Assembly: GCA_025506515.1 (NCBI GenBank)
Contig: JACCIX010000984.1
Location: forward strand, 1 to 64,000
Reading direction: 5' to 3'
DNA length: 64,000 nucleotides
Source: Flaveria trinervia
Lineage: Eukaryota > Streptophyta > Magnoliopsida > Asterales > Asteraceae
Shown piece after piece: positions 10,318 through 20,986 of the stretch. The position numbers were made by a program, and so were the translations under genes. The notes beneath the pieces are model-generated. The model made no database searches. It was not told the DNA's origin and worked only from the letters and a program-made list of their open reading frames with translations. Each line of letters opens with the position of its first letter. Position 1 is the stretch's first letter.

Positions 10318-11400
10318 CTATTGTCTGACATCCTTCATATGCTCCTCAAACTTCTTGTACTTCTCCTCTCTTGTGACTCTTGCGTGTATTTCAAATGCAA
10401 AGCATAGCCGTATCACATTTTGGAATTGGAGGGCTTGTACAATATCTTGCGTGTCATAAAACAGTGGCCACTTGTATAGAGTGTAGACATCTTCAGCTGA
10501 TAAGTTACTAAGCCACATTGGGTCAAATACCCTGATAGTTTCCATTTTGCCCTCTCTGTTCAGAACAATGACCACTTCACCCGTCCTCCAGCCATAATAC
10601 CACCATTTGAAATATGGAGTGAAGTCCTGAGGCATTTCCCATAAGGGAATCTTTGACATCGTGCGTGGAGGACTCCACTTCATCATAACTTTCAGCTTCC
10701 CAGATATAGGATCCACTTCAGGCCTACGGATGTACCTCTTCGGCTGTTGAGGTCTGAAGTTTACCCACCTGGTGTGGTATTCCTTCTTCAACGCAGCTTC
10801 AAACCATCCTAACATCTTCCTTGGATTAGCATACAATAGATCCAAGCACGCCAGTTGGTTGAGCTCAAAACCAGGAAGAGTCTTCAGATCATGAGGTTAT
10901 CTGAAGTACTCGATCCCCTTCTCTCTTTTTACTGCATAAATGTTTAAGTCCTCAAAATAAACCCATGCTATTATTTTGCCCGACACCTTCTGATGTTTCT
11001 TGACTTTGTAGAGTTTGGTGTAGGCATTTTGCTTTGGAGTTGTGCGCTGGGCTCTTATTGCAACAAAACAAGTTGTCCATTCAGCCTTGTTGATATCAAA
11101 ATTTGTATCCAAGGCTTAGGCTTGGTTTTCATCCTTTTCCTTTTCCTTCTCCATTTCATCCAGCTTCTCAAATGTAGCACTACCAAAAGTATCACCCAAG
11201 TTGGGTATCACATTTCCCTCGCGGTTAGTGTACTTTGGATAATGTTTTGCTGTAACATCCTTAATCTCAATCTCATCAACATCCTGCAGCTCCTCATCAC
11301 TTAATACATCAAATTCTAGAGCATCTTTAACAATTTCATCTGGATTGAGTCAGAACATCTCAGCTAGCTGCTCGTCGGTCAGATCATGTATAACTTCTCC
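10318..11400 (-). pseudogene. Extra ORF of element B, C-terminal domain
   Basis: The best-preserved piece (10318-10845, 175 codons) contains GWFEAALKKEYHTRWVNF, a KWSPPRTMSK block, DFTPYFKWWYYGW, and FDPMWLSNLSAEDVYTLY. It ends in a charged tail a few bases before the polypurine tract. Upstream (10897-11112) lies KAEWTTCFVAIRAQ with YTKLYKVKKHQKVSGK, separated by a stop (a TAA codon just after EYFR). Further upstream is an acidic linker. The sequence is about as similar to the fragment in A as the two LTRs are to each other. The position, sense to pol and next to the 3' LTR, is where some plant Copia elements carry an extra or envelope-like ORF. I see no membrane segment. Confidence 0.8.
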
Positions 11401-11639
11401 TTCTTCGGGAGTATAGCTCACTGACCTTCTGACGATCCCTTGCTAATCAAGAATCATAGTGAATTGAGACTTGATTTGCTGAAGGGGAGCAACATCGTAT
11501 TCATCCTGTTGTGGAGTTTTATCTGCTTGTTAGACATTAAGCACGACACACATGAGTCATCATATAAAGCATTTAAGCATAAACAACCATAGATGATACT
11601 TAATTACATTAATGTAAAATGATTCAAATACAAAAGTTT

Positions 11640-12927
11640 CTAAATACTAAACATCTAATCATTACTTTTATCTTGAATCGCAGGTTCTTCAGCAGGAGGA
11701 GCAGAAGAGGAGGCTCCTTGATCTTGATTCATTTTAGTTCGCCTTTCCTAAGCCTGCGGATTAGAGGATGATGCTGATGCATCACCTTCCTGATCATCAT
11801 CCTCATCTTGATCTTTTCGGCTAGGTCCTCCCTCCTCAACATCTTCTTCAGTATCATCTTAATCCTCATCATCATTATCATCATCATCATCATCTTCATC
11901 ATCACCATCACCATCTTTGATCATGAGAGGCTCACTCTTTGACCCCTTTAGCTTAGCAATATCTTCTTATTCTTTTTCTCAAGCTTTTCAATCCTCTTTA
12001 CCGACGCTAGCAACAGCTCACTTTTGACTTGTAAGCACTTGGTGGACTCGGCTTAGAGCTCTCTCATATAGGTCACTCTTCTCACTAAGCTCCCTGATCT
12101 TCTAAGCTTGAGTAGCATTACTTTCCATCATCTTATGTAACTGAGAGGCCCTAAGCTCATCAATTGCTAGCAGTCTAAGCACAGTACTATTTAGGTTAGC
12201 CAGCTGTTCCTTTAACTCGATGTGGGGTAGAGTGGGTCCAGCTGGGAATGGAGAATGTGTGGATGGACCTACTTGATAAGAGGTGGTGGTAGTAGTGGAT
12301 GTGGTGAATATAGGAGGTGGAATGTGTGTGGGTTGTGGTGGAGTGGCTGTGGTAGTGGTGGTGGGATAAGAGATAGTAGTAGTGGGTGGAGTGGTGGTGG
12401 TAGTGGTGGTAGGAGGTGTGGTAGTGGTGGTAGGAGGCGTGGTAGTGGTGGTGGCTGTGGTAGTGGTGGTGGCAGTGGCTGTGGCAGATGATGTGATCAC
12501 GGTAATCCTCAGTCTTTTGGGGATGAGCCATCCTCTTCTTCTTAGAGCCTTTAGAAGAAGACGCTCCCCCTATGTTGATGGGCTGGTCAGGGGTGTATGT
12601 AGGATCTATGCAATGAGTAGCGACACCCCTTGACTCACCCTGGCATCCACCAACCGCCGCTATTCCTCTCTCTGTGGCCACAACCCTACTCCTGACTGAC
12701 CTCACGAAAGGCTCCTCGTCTGACTCATCATCTTCATCTATCCGAAAATCAGGTTGGATTGGAGCCTGCTCGGATCCACCAGAAGCTTCACCGCCTTGAC
12801 CATCACCATGGTCGTCGTCATCGTCATCTGTATCATTACTGGGTAGCTCAATCGACTCGACATCTGAGTCACTCTCATCATGACGCCACTTCTTGTGAGA
12901 AGGCGCCACATAATCAACACTTGCCAA
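11640..12927 (-). pseudogene. Extra ORF of element B, low-complexity middle
   Basis: From right to left it has an acidic segment with a DDDDDDHGDG run (12738-12927), a basic KGSKKKRM patch near 12540, a Thr/Pro-rich run (12285-12490) and a coiled-coil-like segment (LKEQLANLNSTVLRLL, 12110-12215). A second acidic Asp/Glu-rich run lies at 11760-11930 and a Ser/Ala/Pro tail at 11690. The Thr/Pro frame is continuous with the coiled coil, so I take it as ancestral; a frameshift near 12500 puts the upstream acidic frame into a His-rich reading. The basic patch resembles a nuclear localisation signal. Confidence 0.6.
12285..12490. repeat. Trinucleotide-like simple repeat in extra ORF of B
   Basis: A GGTGGTAGTGG-type degenerate repeat. 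On the minus strand it gives long Thr/Pro runs in one frame and His/Tyr runs in another. On the plus strand it gives spurious Gly- or Val-rich frames. Confidence 0.85.
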
Positions 12928-12939
12928 GTGCCCGAATAG

Positions 12940-13700
12940 TCACCTGATAGGGGGCTTCACCTGCTTCCCTCTGTATACTTTCATCCTGCCCAAGGTAGTA
13001 TCATCCATCACCTCGAGTACCACTGTATCTCCTTTCTCCTTTGGCAGAGAGGAAAGCTTCTCATCAATAATAAGCTGTAAGAACTGAGGGTACATGCAAA
13101 AATCCTCTTTACCCTTAGCCTCGAGATTTTCTATCAAGTAAGAGAATATCATGTTAGAGAAGCTGAAAGGATGGTTCAGCACCAGTGCAACGTATGCATT
13201 CTGGATTTGGTCAGATAAATCATCAAATCCTCCCCTCCTTGATGCTACGCACTTCAGAATGGCATGGGCCAGGTACTTGAACTGGGGACACAGGTTGATT
13301 TTTTTGAGCACACCTGCGTTGATGTCCCCAGTGTACTTCATCTGTAGAAAATAGCTCCTTACTGTCAGAGGATGTAACTTGGTTGGGTGGGCAGCATCGT
13401 CACCCAGATCCAGTACCCGTCTTAGATCTGCTGCCGTAACTGCGATCTTTTGACCGAAAATGGAGCTTCGTATACAGTAGGCTCAATGGACCGGCCAACC
13501 CTGGAACTTTCCTAGAAGGCCTGTTGGATGGATCTGTAAGGTGTGCATGGTGTCGAAATAGCTTTGACGATCCTTGATATCCTAAGAAAATCAATAATCC
13601 TATCAAACTCGGTAGCAATCCGAGTGGTCACATCCAAGTGAGCACAGATGTTGTGCTTGGTGTTGATAGTCCACCTATCAGCCATGTTGTTATAACACAA
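12940..13700 (-). pseudogene. Extra ORF of element B, N-terminal domain
   Basis: A likely start ATG lies near 13685 (MADRWTINTKHNICAHL). The frame shifts several times. The recognisable blocks are HNICAHL and EFDRIIDFL (13580-13660), then ADLRRVLDLGD (about 13400-13440), then a continuous piece 12940-13341. That piece has a KYLAHAILKCVASRRGGFDDLS block, PFSFSNMIFSYLIENL and MYPQFLQLIID. The same landmarks occur in F and G. The stop at about 12940 separates it from the acidic middle, which follows directly. The biochemical role is not known to me. Confidence 0.75.
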
Positions 13701-13754
13701 GACATATAAACATTAGATTTGTGCATAACAGAGGACAGTTAAAACCTATACTGT

Positions 13755-13990
13755 TTTGGATTAGTCTGATTCAATCATGCGATTGAACCATGCGACTGAG
13801 TTCAGTTGTGCGATTGAGCATGCGGCTGAGTTCAGTCGTGCGATTGATCTTGCGGCTGAGCTTAGTCGTATGGTATGCCATGCGGTTGAGCCAATCATGC
13901 GATTGAACTCATAAGCATGATTCATTCGATCGATTGAGTCATACGCCCAGCTCACTCGTGCGATTGAAGTTCATTCGGAGTGTCTATTCG
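13755..13990. repeat. Family motif array 1 in B gap
   Basis: Repeated GTGCGATTGAG and TGCGGCTGAG variants, for example TTCAGTCGTGCGATTGA, lie just upstream of the extra ORF start. Confidence 0.8.
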
Positions 13991-14384
13991 CATACAACTC
14001 TGTTCGGCATTCCGGCTACGAATCTTGGTCAAAACTTGATGTTAGATGTTGTGTTTAGACTCATTTGACTCGCAAACACAAGAAATAGCACCTAATGTCC
14101 TTTACATAAACTATTTTGTTTATTTAAGTGGTCTATTTGAGTGGTTTTACTGATTTCTTGATTTTAACCAATTAGGTCACTTACGGTTTGATTTCACCGT
14201 GCATTTTGTACGATTTCAGTCACAAAGTACCTATAGATGATTTGCATAACCGTTAGAAACAATATCAGTGAGTAATCAAGGCAAATGAAATTTTGGCAAA
14301 GTGTCTGCGTATGAGTTGTGTTTGAACGATTTAGGGGGTGGCGAGAAATATGACGACTCACCCCTCCTTTTATACTGTCTTAAC

Positions 14385-14625
14385 ATTCAGTCATGCGACT
14401 AGGCCCATTCGCATGCTTCATTCGTGCGACTGGGGTTCAGTCGTGCGACTGGCTCATACAGCCTCATCCATTCGTGTGATTGGTTCATTCTGGTGATCCA
14501 ATCGCGTGGATTGCTCCATGCTTATGATCCACTCGTGCGACAGGTCCATACTTATGGTTCAGTCATGCGATTGGCCCATACTTAAAGTCCAATTGTGTGA
14601 ATGGTTCATACTTATGAGTTGGGCC
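14385..14625. repeat. Family motif array 2 in B gap
   Basis: A second cluster of CATTCGTGCGACTGG, TCAGTCGTGCGACTGG and TTCATACTTATG-type units, about 400 bases from array 1. Confidence 0.8.
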
Positions 14626-15370
14626 TCGCACACTTTCAAACATACATGTTTAACTGTTGATAAGACGTTATGACCGATGATCATCTCAGACATGACCTTT
14701 TTAATTGAAAAACTGTTTGATCACCTCAAACGTGATCCTTTTAATTCCAAAAACCCAATTGGTCACCTCAGACGTGACCACTTTTAGTGAGTGATTCACA
14801 GATTAAATCCAGATGTATAGTCCGACTTTTACCTAACAAATGACTAAAAATTAAATAAAAAACAACTTGAAATTAAAACAAACCAAGATATATTTTTGTA
14901 TTTTTGATTAGAGATGGATTGAAATCTTTTAGAAGAGCATCTAACCAATTTATCTTCCTAGACATCACAGCTTCAAGTTAATTTGATCATTTCTCGAGAG
15001 ATTCATTATAGAATTATATAGGTTTATCAAAATCATTTGGGACACTTTAGCAAAACATTTCAATGCTCGATTCTTGTTTTTACCGAGAGTCAATAGCAAG
15101 TTTAGGAAATCATACTAGAGCTATAAGATGCAGACACTGATTTTGACTATCAAGAGTTGCAGCCATGATGATTGTCAGTATAATTGTCCTCTTAAATCCA
15201 TACACATATTTTGGACACCGATTGGTGATACATTAGGTTTGATTATTTCAACAAGCCATTTGTGGATCCCACACTTATATGGTAATTAACATTCCTCGGG
15301 AGATTTTTGAGCGGTCTACGGGTATTTGACAAGAAGAAACTATTCTAAGAGCTTTCAAAGAGATGCCAAG

Positions 15371-15476
15371 CCTCAGGTCAGTGCCACCGCATAGCAGAGA
15401 GGTGCAAACTAAAATGAATTGTAGAATATTTAGGTTATGCTTATCCTCAGGTCAATGCCACCGCACAGCAGAGAGG
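15371..15476. repeat. Direct repeat CAGGTC...CAGAGAGG, two copies in B
   Basis: Copies at 15371-15402 and 15445-15476 share CCTCAGGTCA, TGCCACCGCA and AGCAGAGAGG blocks. A related repeat is present three times at the equivalent place in element F (55664-55820). The conserved parts are CAGGTC at one end and A(A/G)CAGAGRGG at the other. Confidence 0.75.
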
Positions 15477-16250
15477 CACACAACCTATCTTCTTGTTAGA
15501 GAATTTATTTTTCTTTTTGCACATAACGCACCAACAACATAAGTTATCAGCTTGATTGCTTTTATTGTTACATGTGCTTTGCTCATTTTATGGTCATCCG
15601 CACACATTTGTTGTGTTTATTTGCTCGTCACCCCTTATTGGAAATGTGTTGATTGTGTTAACCAGAGATAAGATGGATACCCACAGCAAGTTATACAACT
15701 TAGTTTGAATTTAAATCACCAATGAGGTCTCCTCATCTATTGTGTTGAATCTACCGACTTATCATATAATGGTCTAGCAACCTCTAGGTCTACTTTCTAT
15801 ATGTTACCTAAGTAGCATACTAGTTTTACTATCATTTTTCCTTTTATTTTGCTTAGACTTCTTAGATGTATACTTTGAATCTTGCATCTTAATTATTTAA
15901 ATTCTTTTGAAGTCCCAAACAATTTGTTCTCTGTGTACTATCATTTTTCATAAGCGTTGAATCAGAATCATAGATTTGATCTCATTTCTATCAGCTAGGC
16001 TGCCATCCTCCCTATTTTTTTTTCTTTTTTTTAATAAATAATGCAACTAATTTAATACTAATTTAATACTAAACTAACTTATTCTCCCCCTAAAATTCTA
16101 AAACCGAAAATTGTTTTTGAGTTTTAGGATTTTAATAGACAGGAAAATAAAATTAAAATAAAATAAAATAAAATGAAAAATTAAAGTAGTCGGACTACGA
16201 ACTTTCATCTTCTGGAATCACATCACTTTTCTTTTTCACGTTATTAACCT

Positions 16251-17102
16251 CTAAAAGATATAAAAACCTGGTTTATCAAATGCTTTTGTGTAGAGGTTAG
16301 CGCGTTGAAAATCCGTATTAATTTTAACCACATCGATTAATTGTTTTTCAAAACAGTCACGTATAAAGTGATATTTAATACCGATGTGTTTAGTTTTAGG
16401 ATGTTGGACTGGATTTTTGGTGACGGCAATACTTGCAGAGTTATCAACAAAAATGGGAGTATTAGAGAATTGCAAACCATAGTTACGCATTTACTGTTGA
16501 ATCCAAATGATTTGCGAACAGCAACTTGCAGCAGCAACGTATTCAGCTTCACAAGTTGACAGGGCAACTGATGTCTGCTTCTTACACTGCCAAGTGACTA
16601 ACTGTCTACCAAAAAACTGACATCCTGCTGACGTTGACTTGTAGTTCATCTTGCAACCACCATAGTCCGAGTCACTATACGTCGTAAGCTCGAAATCATC
16701 ATCATGAGGATACCACAACCCAAGTGTTGGAGTACCCTTCAGATAGCGAAAAATTCGTTTCACACCAATGAGATGATTTACTTTTGGTTTTGCCTGATAT
16801 CTTGAACACAGACACGTGGCATACATGATATCAGGACGAGACGTTGTGAGATACATAAGGGATTCGATCATTCCTCTATACATTGTAGCATCAACCAGAT
16901 CACCATTTTCGTCGGGTGTCACATCATGGTTCGTGGCAAGTGGAGTTCTAGCAACTGAAGCATTCTCCATGTCAAACCGACTGAGGATATCTCCTACATA
17001 CTTGGTTTGATGTAGGAAGATTCCTTTTGGGGTCTGGTCCACCTGTAATCCAAGGAAGAACTTCATCTCCCCCATGGCACTCATCTCAAATTCTGCTTTC
17101 AT
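16251..17102 (-). pseudogene. Copia B RNase H
   Basis: Reading right to left: the RT tail GEMKFFLGLQVDQ, then the connection with GMIESLMYLTTSRPDIMYA, then the RNase H sites TTYSDSDYGGCK, STCEAEYVAA and (16251-16490) FVDNSASIAVTKNPVQHPK with TKHIGIKYHFIRD. A stop codon at about 16491 (TAA after WIQQ) splits it. All expected acidic residues (Asp in YSDSD, Glu in CEAEY, Asp in VDNSA) are visible. The domain degrades the RNA strand during reverse transcription. Confidence 0.88.
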
Positions 17103-18206
17103 TACAGATTCGAATTATTTACATAAATCTTCGTTTTTGGAACCGAAGTTTATGTTGTTCACATATATCTGTACCAGCAGTAAATCACCGTCTTTTTCTT
17201 TGATGAATAACGTACAATCAATCACTCCTCTGCGAGAGCCATGTTCACAAGATGAGTTGAGAGTTTCTCATACCAGGCTCTAGGGGCTTGATGGAGCCTG
17301 TAGAGAGCCTTGTCCAGATTGTAAACTCTGTCCCAATAATAAGGATCCTCAAATCCTTCGGGTTGACTGACGTAGACTGTCTCACAGATTTCACCATGAA
17401 GGAATGCACTTTCTTACATCTAGTTGATAAACTTTAAGCTTCATGTAAGATGCATAGGCTAGGAAATATATGGATTGCTTCCATTCTAGACACAGGTGCA
17501 AACACCTCATTGTAGTCTATGCCTTCGACTTGTCTAAAACTTGTACCGCAAGTCGAGCCTTGTTTCTGATTATGACCCCTTTGTCATCTTTCTTGCACTT
17601 CAAGACCCATTTAGTGCCAATTACCTTAGCACCTTTTGGTCTGTCCACCAGTGTCCATACTCCTAGCTTTTTGAACTGTAGGAGTTCTTCTTGCATGGCA
17701 CTAACCCATGCCTCATCATTTAAGGCTTCACTTACATATTTTGGCTCAAGTTGAGACACAAAACATCGATAAGCACCATCGTGAAGATAGCTTTTGTCCA
17801 TGATAGAGGCATAATCAGCTGGGTATAGCTGATTTTGTGTTTGTACCCCCGATAGTACATCCCCTATGATATTATCTAGTGGATGATAAACATTTATTCG
17901 AGATCCGAGAGTGGTGGGAACAACTACTTCCTGATCCAGATTTTGAATTCCAGGTTCAGTATCTGTAGCTGTTGGAGTATGAGGTTCAGAAGAGTCAAAG
18001 GCATCGACATTCGATGCTTGTGTACTTTCAGTAGTAGGAACCTGTTCCCCCTGGTCCACCTGTGCATTCTTCACTTCTTCATCATTAGAGGAGGAATCAC
18101 TTACATCAAATGCTCCCCCTAAAGGATTAGAAGATTCACCTTGTGGAGTTGATGTTGTCGATTCTAGTGGCGGTGTGTCTAGGACATCGTACATCATTCT
18201 GGTCAT
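17103..18206 (-). pseudogene. Copia B reverse transcriptase, active site YVNN
   Basis: The N-terminal part (17517-18206) includes a Ser/Glu-rich linker, then AMQEELLQFKKLGVWTLVDR, GTKWVLKCKKDDKG and NKARLAVQ. A frameshift near 17530 is followed by recognisable but out-of-frame RT blocks, including ALYRLHQAPRAWYEKL. The catalytic motif (codons at 17154-17165) reads YVNN instead of YVDD, so both metal-binding aspartates are asparagine. Further stops follow. This copy could not polymerise DNA. Confidence 0.87.
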
Positions 18207-18340
18207 TAACTCATCATCAGGAAGGGAGGGAGGTATGTTGAAGTACTTAAAGAATCCATCATAGTCGAAGAAGAATGAAGGTCCCTTTCTAGCAGGGGGT
18301 TGGTGTATCTCTGAACATCAACATTGCACCACACTTCTAC

Positions 18341-19195
18341 CTAACCCGTTGAGTTGTTATAAACTCTCTTGTCCAGTATATTGTATCCTAGAAAGATCCA
18401 TTCTTTAGCCTTCTCACTGAACTTCCCAGACTGAGTTTTCTTCAGCAGCGTACAAGGTGCACCAAATGGTTCGAGATACTCCAGGTTAGATTTACGTCGC
18501 TGGAGCAACTCATAACATGTTTTACCATGATGTTTGACCACCAAGACCCGATTAAGGGTGTAACATTCATTGGCCATTGCCTCGTTCCAAAATTGGATAG
18601 GCAGTTTTGAGTTGGCTAGCATCGTTCTTGCTATCTCTATCAAGCTCCGATTCTTTCGCTCAATAACTCCATTCATCTGTGGGGTGTAGGCAGATGTAAA
18701 TTGATGTACAATCCATTTTTCTTTACAAAACGCCTCCATCCACTGGTTCTTGAACTCTGTGCCATTGTCTGATTGAATCTGTCTAACTTTCAGCATGTAG
18801 AGTGATTCCAAAGTTGTTACCAGCTGTTTGAATGATTCAAATGTCTCTGATTTGGATTTTAGAAACATCACCTAAGAAAATCTTGAGTAATCATCCGTAA
18901 CTACATAGCAGTACAAATCACCAGCAATACTTTTAGTGCTAACGGGACTAAACGAATCCATGTGTAGAAGCTCGAGAGGCAGGTCAATGGAATTAACTTT
19001 CTTTGCCTTATGAGACTTCTTGGTCTGTTTGCCTTTCTTACATGCTACGCAAAAATCCGGAAGATGGAAGTTCTTGACATTTACTCCATTCACTAGATCA
19101 TTCAATATCAAGTGATTCATCTTCCTCGGATTAATATGTCCCATTCTCCTATGCCATGAGATTGAGTCCCTCTCTATGCCTTTGACAAGAAGCAT
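18341..19195 (-). pseudogene. Copia B integrase
   Basis: A zinc-binding region comes first: WHRRMGHI ... FCVACKKGKQ (HHCC, 19030-19160). The core follows, with LLHMDSF (Asp 1, about 18960), IQSDNGTEF (Asp 2, about 18770) and NGVIERKNR (Glu 3, about 18650). A TAG codon at 18872-18874 sits where the family has Trp (TGG) in the SRFSWVMFL-like stretch. The rest, to 18341, contains the FWNEAMANECYTLNRV and EWIFLGYN blocks. The catalytic triad is intact apart from the stop. Confidence 0.88.
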
Positions 19196-19609
19196 TGAAC
19201 TTTATGATCAGTTGTGGAGGCTTTTGATATATCCAAGACATATAAATTGTTATAGATTGAAGCTGACATTAAGACTTTGTCCTCCGGGATAACGTAATCT
19301 TTTTTTAGCACGTAGCACTTCTTGTTGTCAAACATAACTTTGAAGCCTTTGTCACAGATCTGGAGACTGAAGCAAGTTATTTTGTAGTTGTTGAACGTAG
19401 TTAACTTTATCAAACTTGACTTTCTGGTTTCCCACTTCACACTGAGCAGTGATATATCCTCCTTTATTCCCAACAAATGATGCATGTCCTCCTTTAATTT
19501 GTTTGACATTGAAAAGGAGAGAAAAGTTACCAGTCATATGCCTAGATGCCCCACTATCAACAATCCAGGTATTTGTGACAGCACTGTAGCGGGCACCCTG
19601 CACATTCAA
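19174..19609 (-). pseudogene. Copia B aspartic protease
   Basis: NTWIVDSGASRHMTGN lies at the start, with the catalytic DSGAS at 19544-19558. GGYITAQCEVG and VKFDKVNYVQQLQNNLL follow. A frameshift near 19360 moves the continuation (ICDKGFKVMF) to another frame. The domain would cleave the Gag-Pol polyprotein. Confidence 0.86.
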
Positions 19610-19676
19610 AGGAAATTATCAGTTTAGGTTGGGACCCAAGTCTTAAGTAGCTTGGGTGACCCTGAGGAATCACACA

Positions 19677-20986
19677 TCATAAACTCACCCACTGTCCACT
19701 TGAGGATGAGGGCATATCGTTCTTCTTATTGTTCTCATTATCAGAAAATTTACTTGACTTTTCTGTCCATAAGCCAGTTTTGTGTAAGGCATGTTTGTGA
19801 TAAACAGATGACTGGCTTATAGTTTGAACTTTAGGTTCATTAGTTCTCTTAGGAGGAGTAACAGAACTCCATTTAGAAGAACTTTGTTTTGTATCATAAA
19901 GTATAATTTTCTTTCTGGGAGTCTGATAATAAGGACAACTAGAGAAAACATGTCCTCTTTTTCCACAACTGTAGCATGATCTCCCTCCTACATGTTGAGG
20001 AAACTGTTTATGTGGGGTTGAGTGCGATACAGGTGCAACATGAGTCTGGTTGGGTTTAGTCACTTCTTGTTTAGATGTTTCTGTTTCTTTAACAAAATTA
20101 ATTGTTTGAACATTTTTAACATCTTTAGCCTTTAGTTTATTTGGACTTTGACATGTAACACGGGTTTGGTTAACTGGTTTAGTCGTTTTGGGTTCAGAAT
20201 AAGACATGTGTGAACCTGACCTTATTTTAACCTTTTCAAATTTATCATCCAATTTACAGTAGGCATCTTTCCTTTTGTTTTCAAAGCAGACTCCTTCTGT
20301 TTAGTGCTTTCCATCATAGGTTTACTTGTCAAATCAGGATCACTAACCAAAGTAGTGGACACCACATGATCCTTTACTGGGTTGTTATTTATAGGTCTAC
20401 ATTTAGCATTCAACAGGATCTCATGTGGTGATGGAACTACCTTGTAACCCAACCCTTCCCCATTATTTTATTCTTTCACTAAGTGTTGAACTATGTGAGA
20501 AAAACTGGTCCAACTATGTAGTTTTTGATTTACAGAATTAACTTCGACTTCTAAAACTGCTTTTTCTTTCTTTTTTTCTTCCAAAGAATTTAAATAGAAC
20601 TTTATACCATTTTCTTGATTGAAAGCAACAACCTCGGTTTCCCTTAGTTGTTTATCCAAACGTTCTATTTTTTCTTTGTAACTGCACTAATTTTGTTATA
20701 AAATGCGATTAGCTTCAGTGCACAGTTGTAAATCATTTACTAAGTTATCATTATGGTCTAATAACCTAGCAATTATTAGATCTATGCTTTCTCTAAATTT
20801 GTCACATTCAGCACACGCATGTTTTTCAAACAGTTGGTCTTTAGTACTTACTTGTGAGGAATCGGTTGAATCAGCCATCGATGCAGAGGTAAACTCTTCA
20901 GTTGTTGGAAATTCTGAACTTGTTGCTCTCAACTCTTCCTCAACCAAGTGATGTACCATGTTCATAGCTTCTTTAGTATCTGACAT
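19677..20986 (-). pseudogene. Copia B gag C-terminal half with second zinc knuckle
   Basis: From right to left: an acidic segment with CAECDKF (20696-20986), a coiled-coil-like segment (EEKKKEKAVLEVEVNSVNQKL, 20468-20659), a basic linker (20222-20452) and a zinc knuckle CYSCGKRGHVFSSC at 19935-19976. A Ser/Lys-rich tail follows. Breaks lie between the pieces. A second knuckle this far from the first, across a coiled coil, is also seen in G and F. Confidence 0.78.

Larger units (their letters stand above)
13740..16250. other. Non-coding gap between RNase H and extra ORF of B
   Basis: About 2.5 kb without a credible reading frame. It holds two family-motif arrays (13755-13990 and 14385-14625), two copies of a 32-base direct repeat (15371-15402 and 15445-15476) and AT-rich filler. 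On the coding strand it separates pol from the extra ORF, so the extra ORF would probably need a spliced or internally initiated RNA. No splice sites can be proven by eye. Confidence 0.6.

Noticed and set aside
11729..11914. Met-rich minus-strand frame
   Set aside because: An off-frame reading of an Asp/Glu-rich run in the extra ORF of B.
12255..12633. Plus-strand Gly-rich and Val-rich reading frames
   Set aside because: They are antisense shadows of the GGTGGTAGTGG-type simple repeat in the extra ORF of B.
13400..13700. Separate small genes upstream of 13341 on the minus strand
   Set aside because: The short frames are pieces of the extra-ORF N-terminal domain broken by frameshifts; the conserved RRVLDLGD block is found in a third frame between them.
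15540..15960. Possible host exon in the non-coding gap of B
   Set aside because: No sustained reading frame, no recognisable domain, and the element is continuous on both sides.
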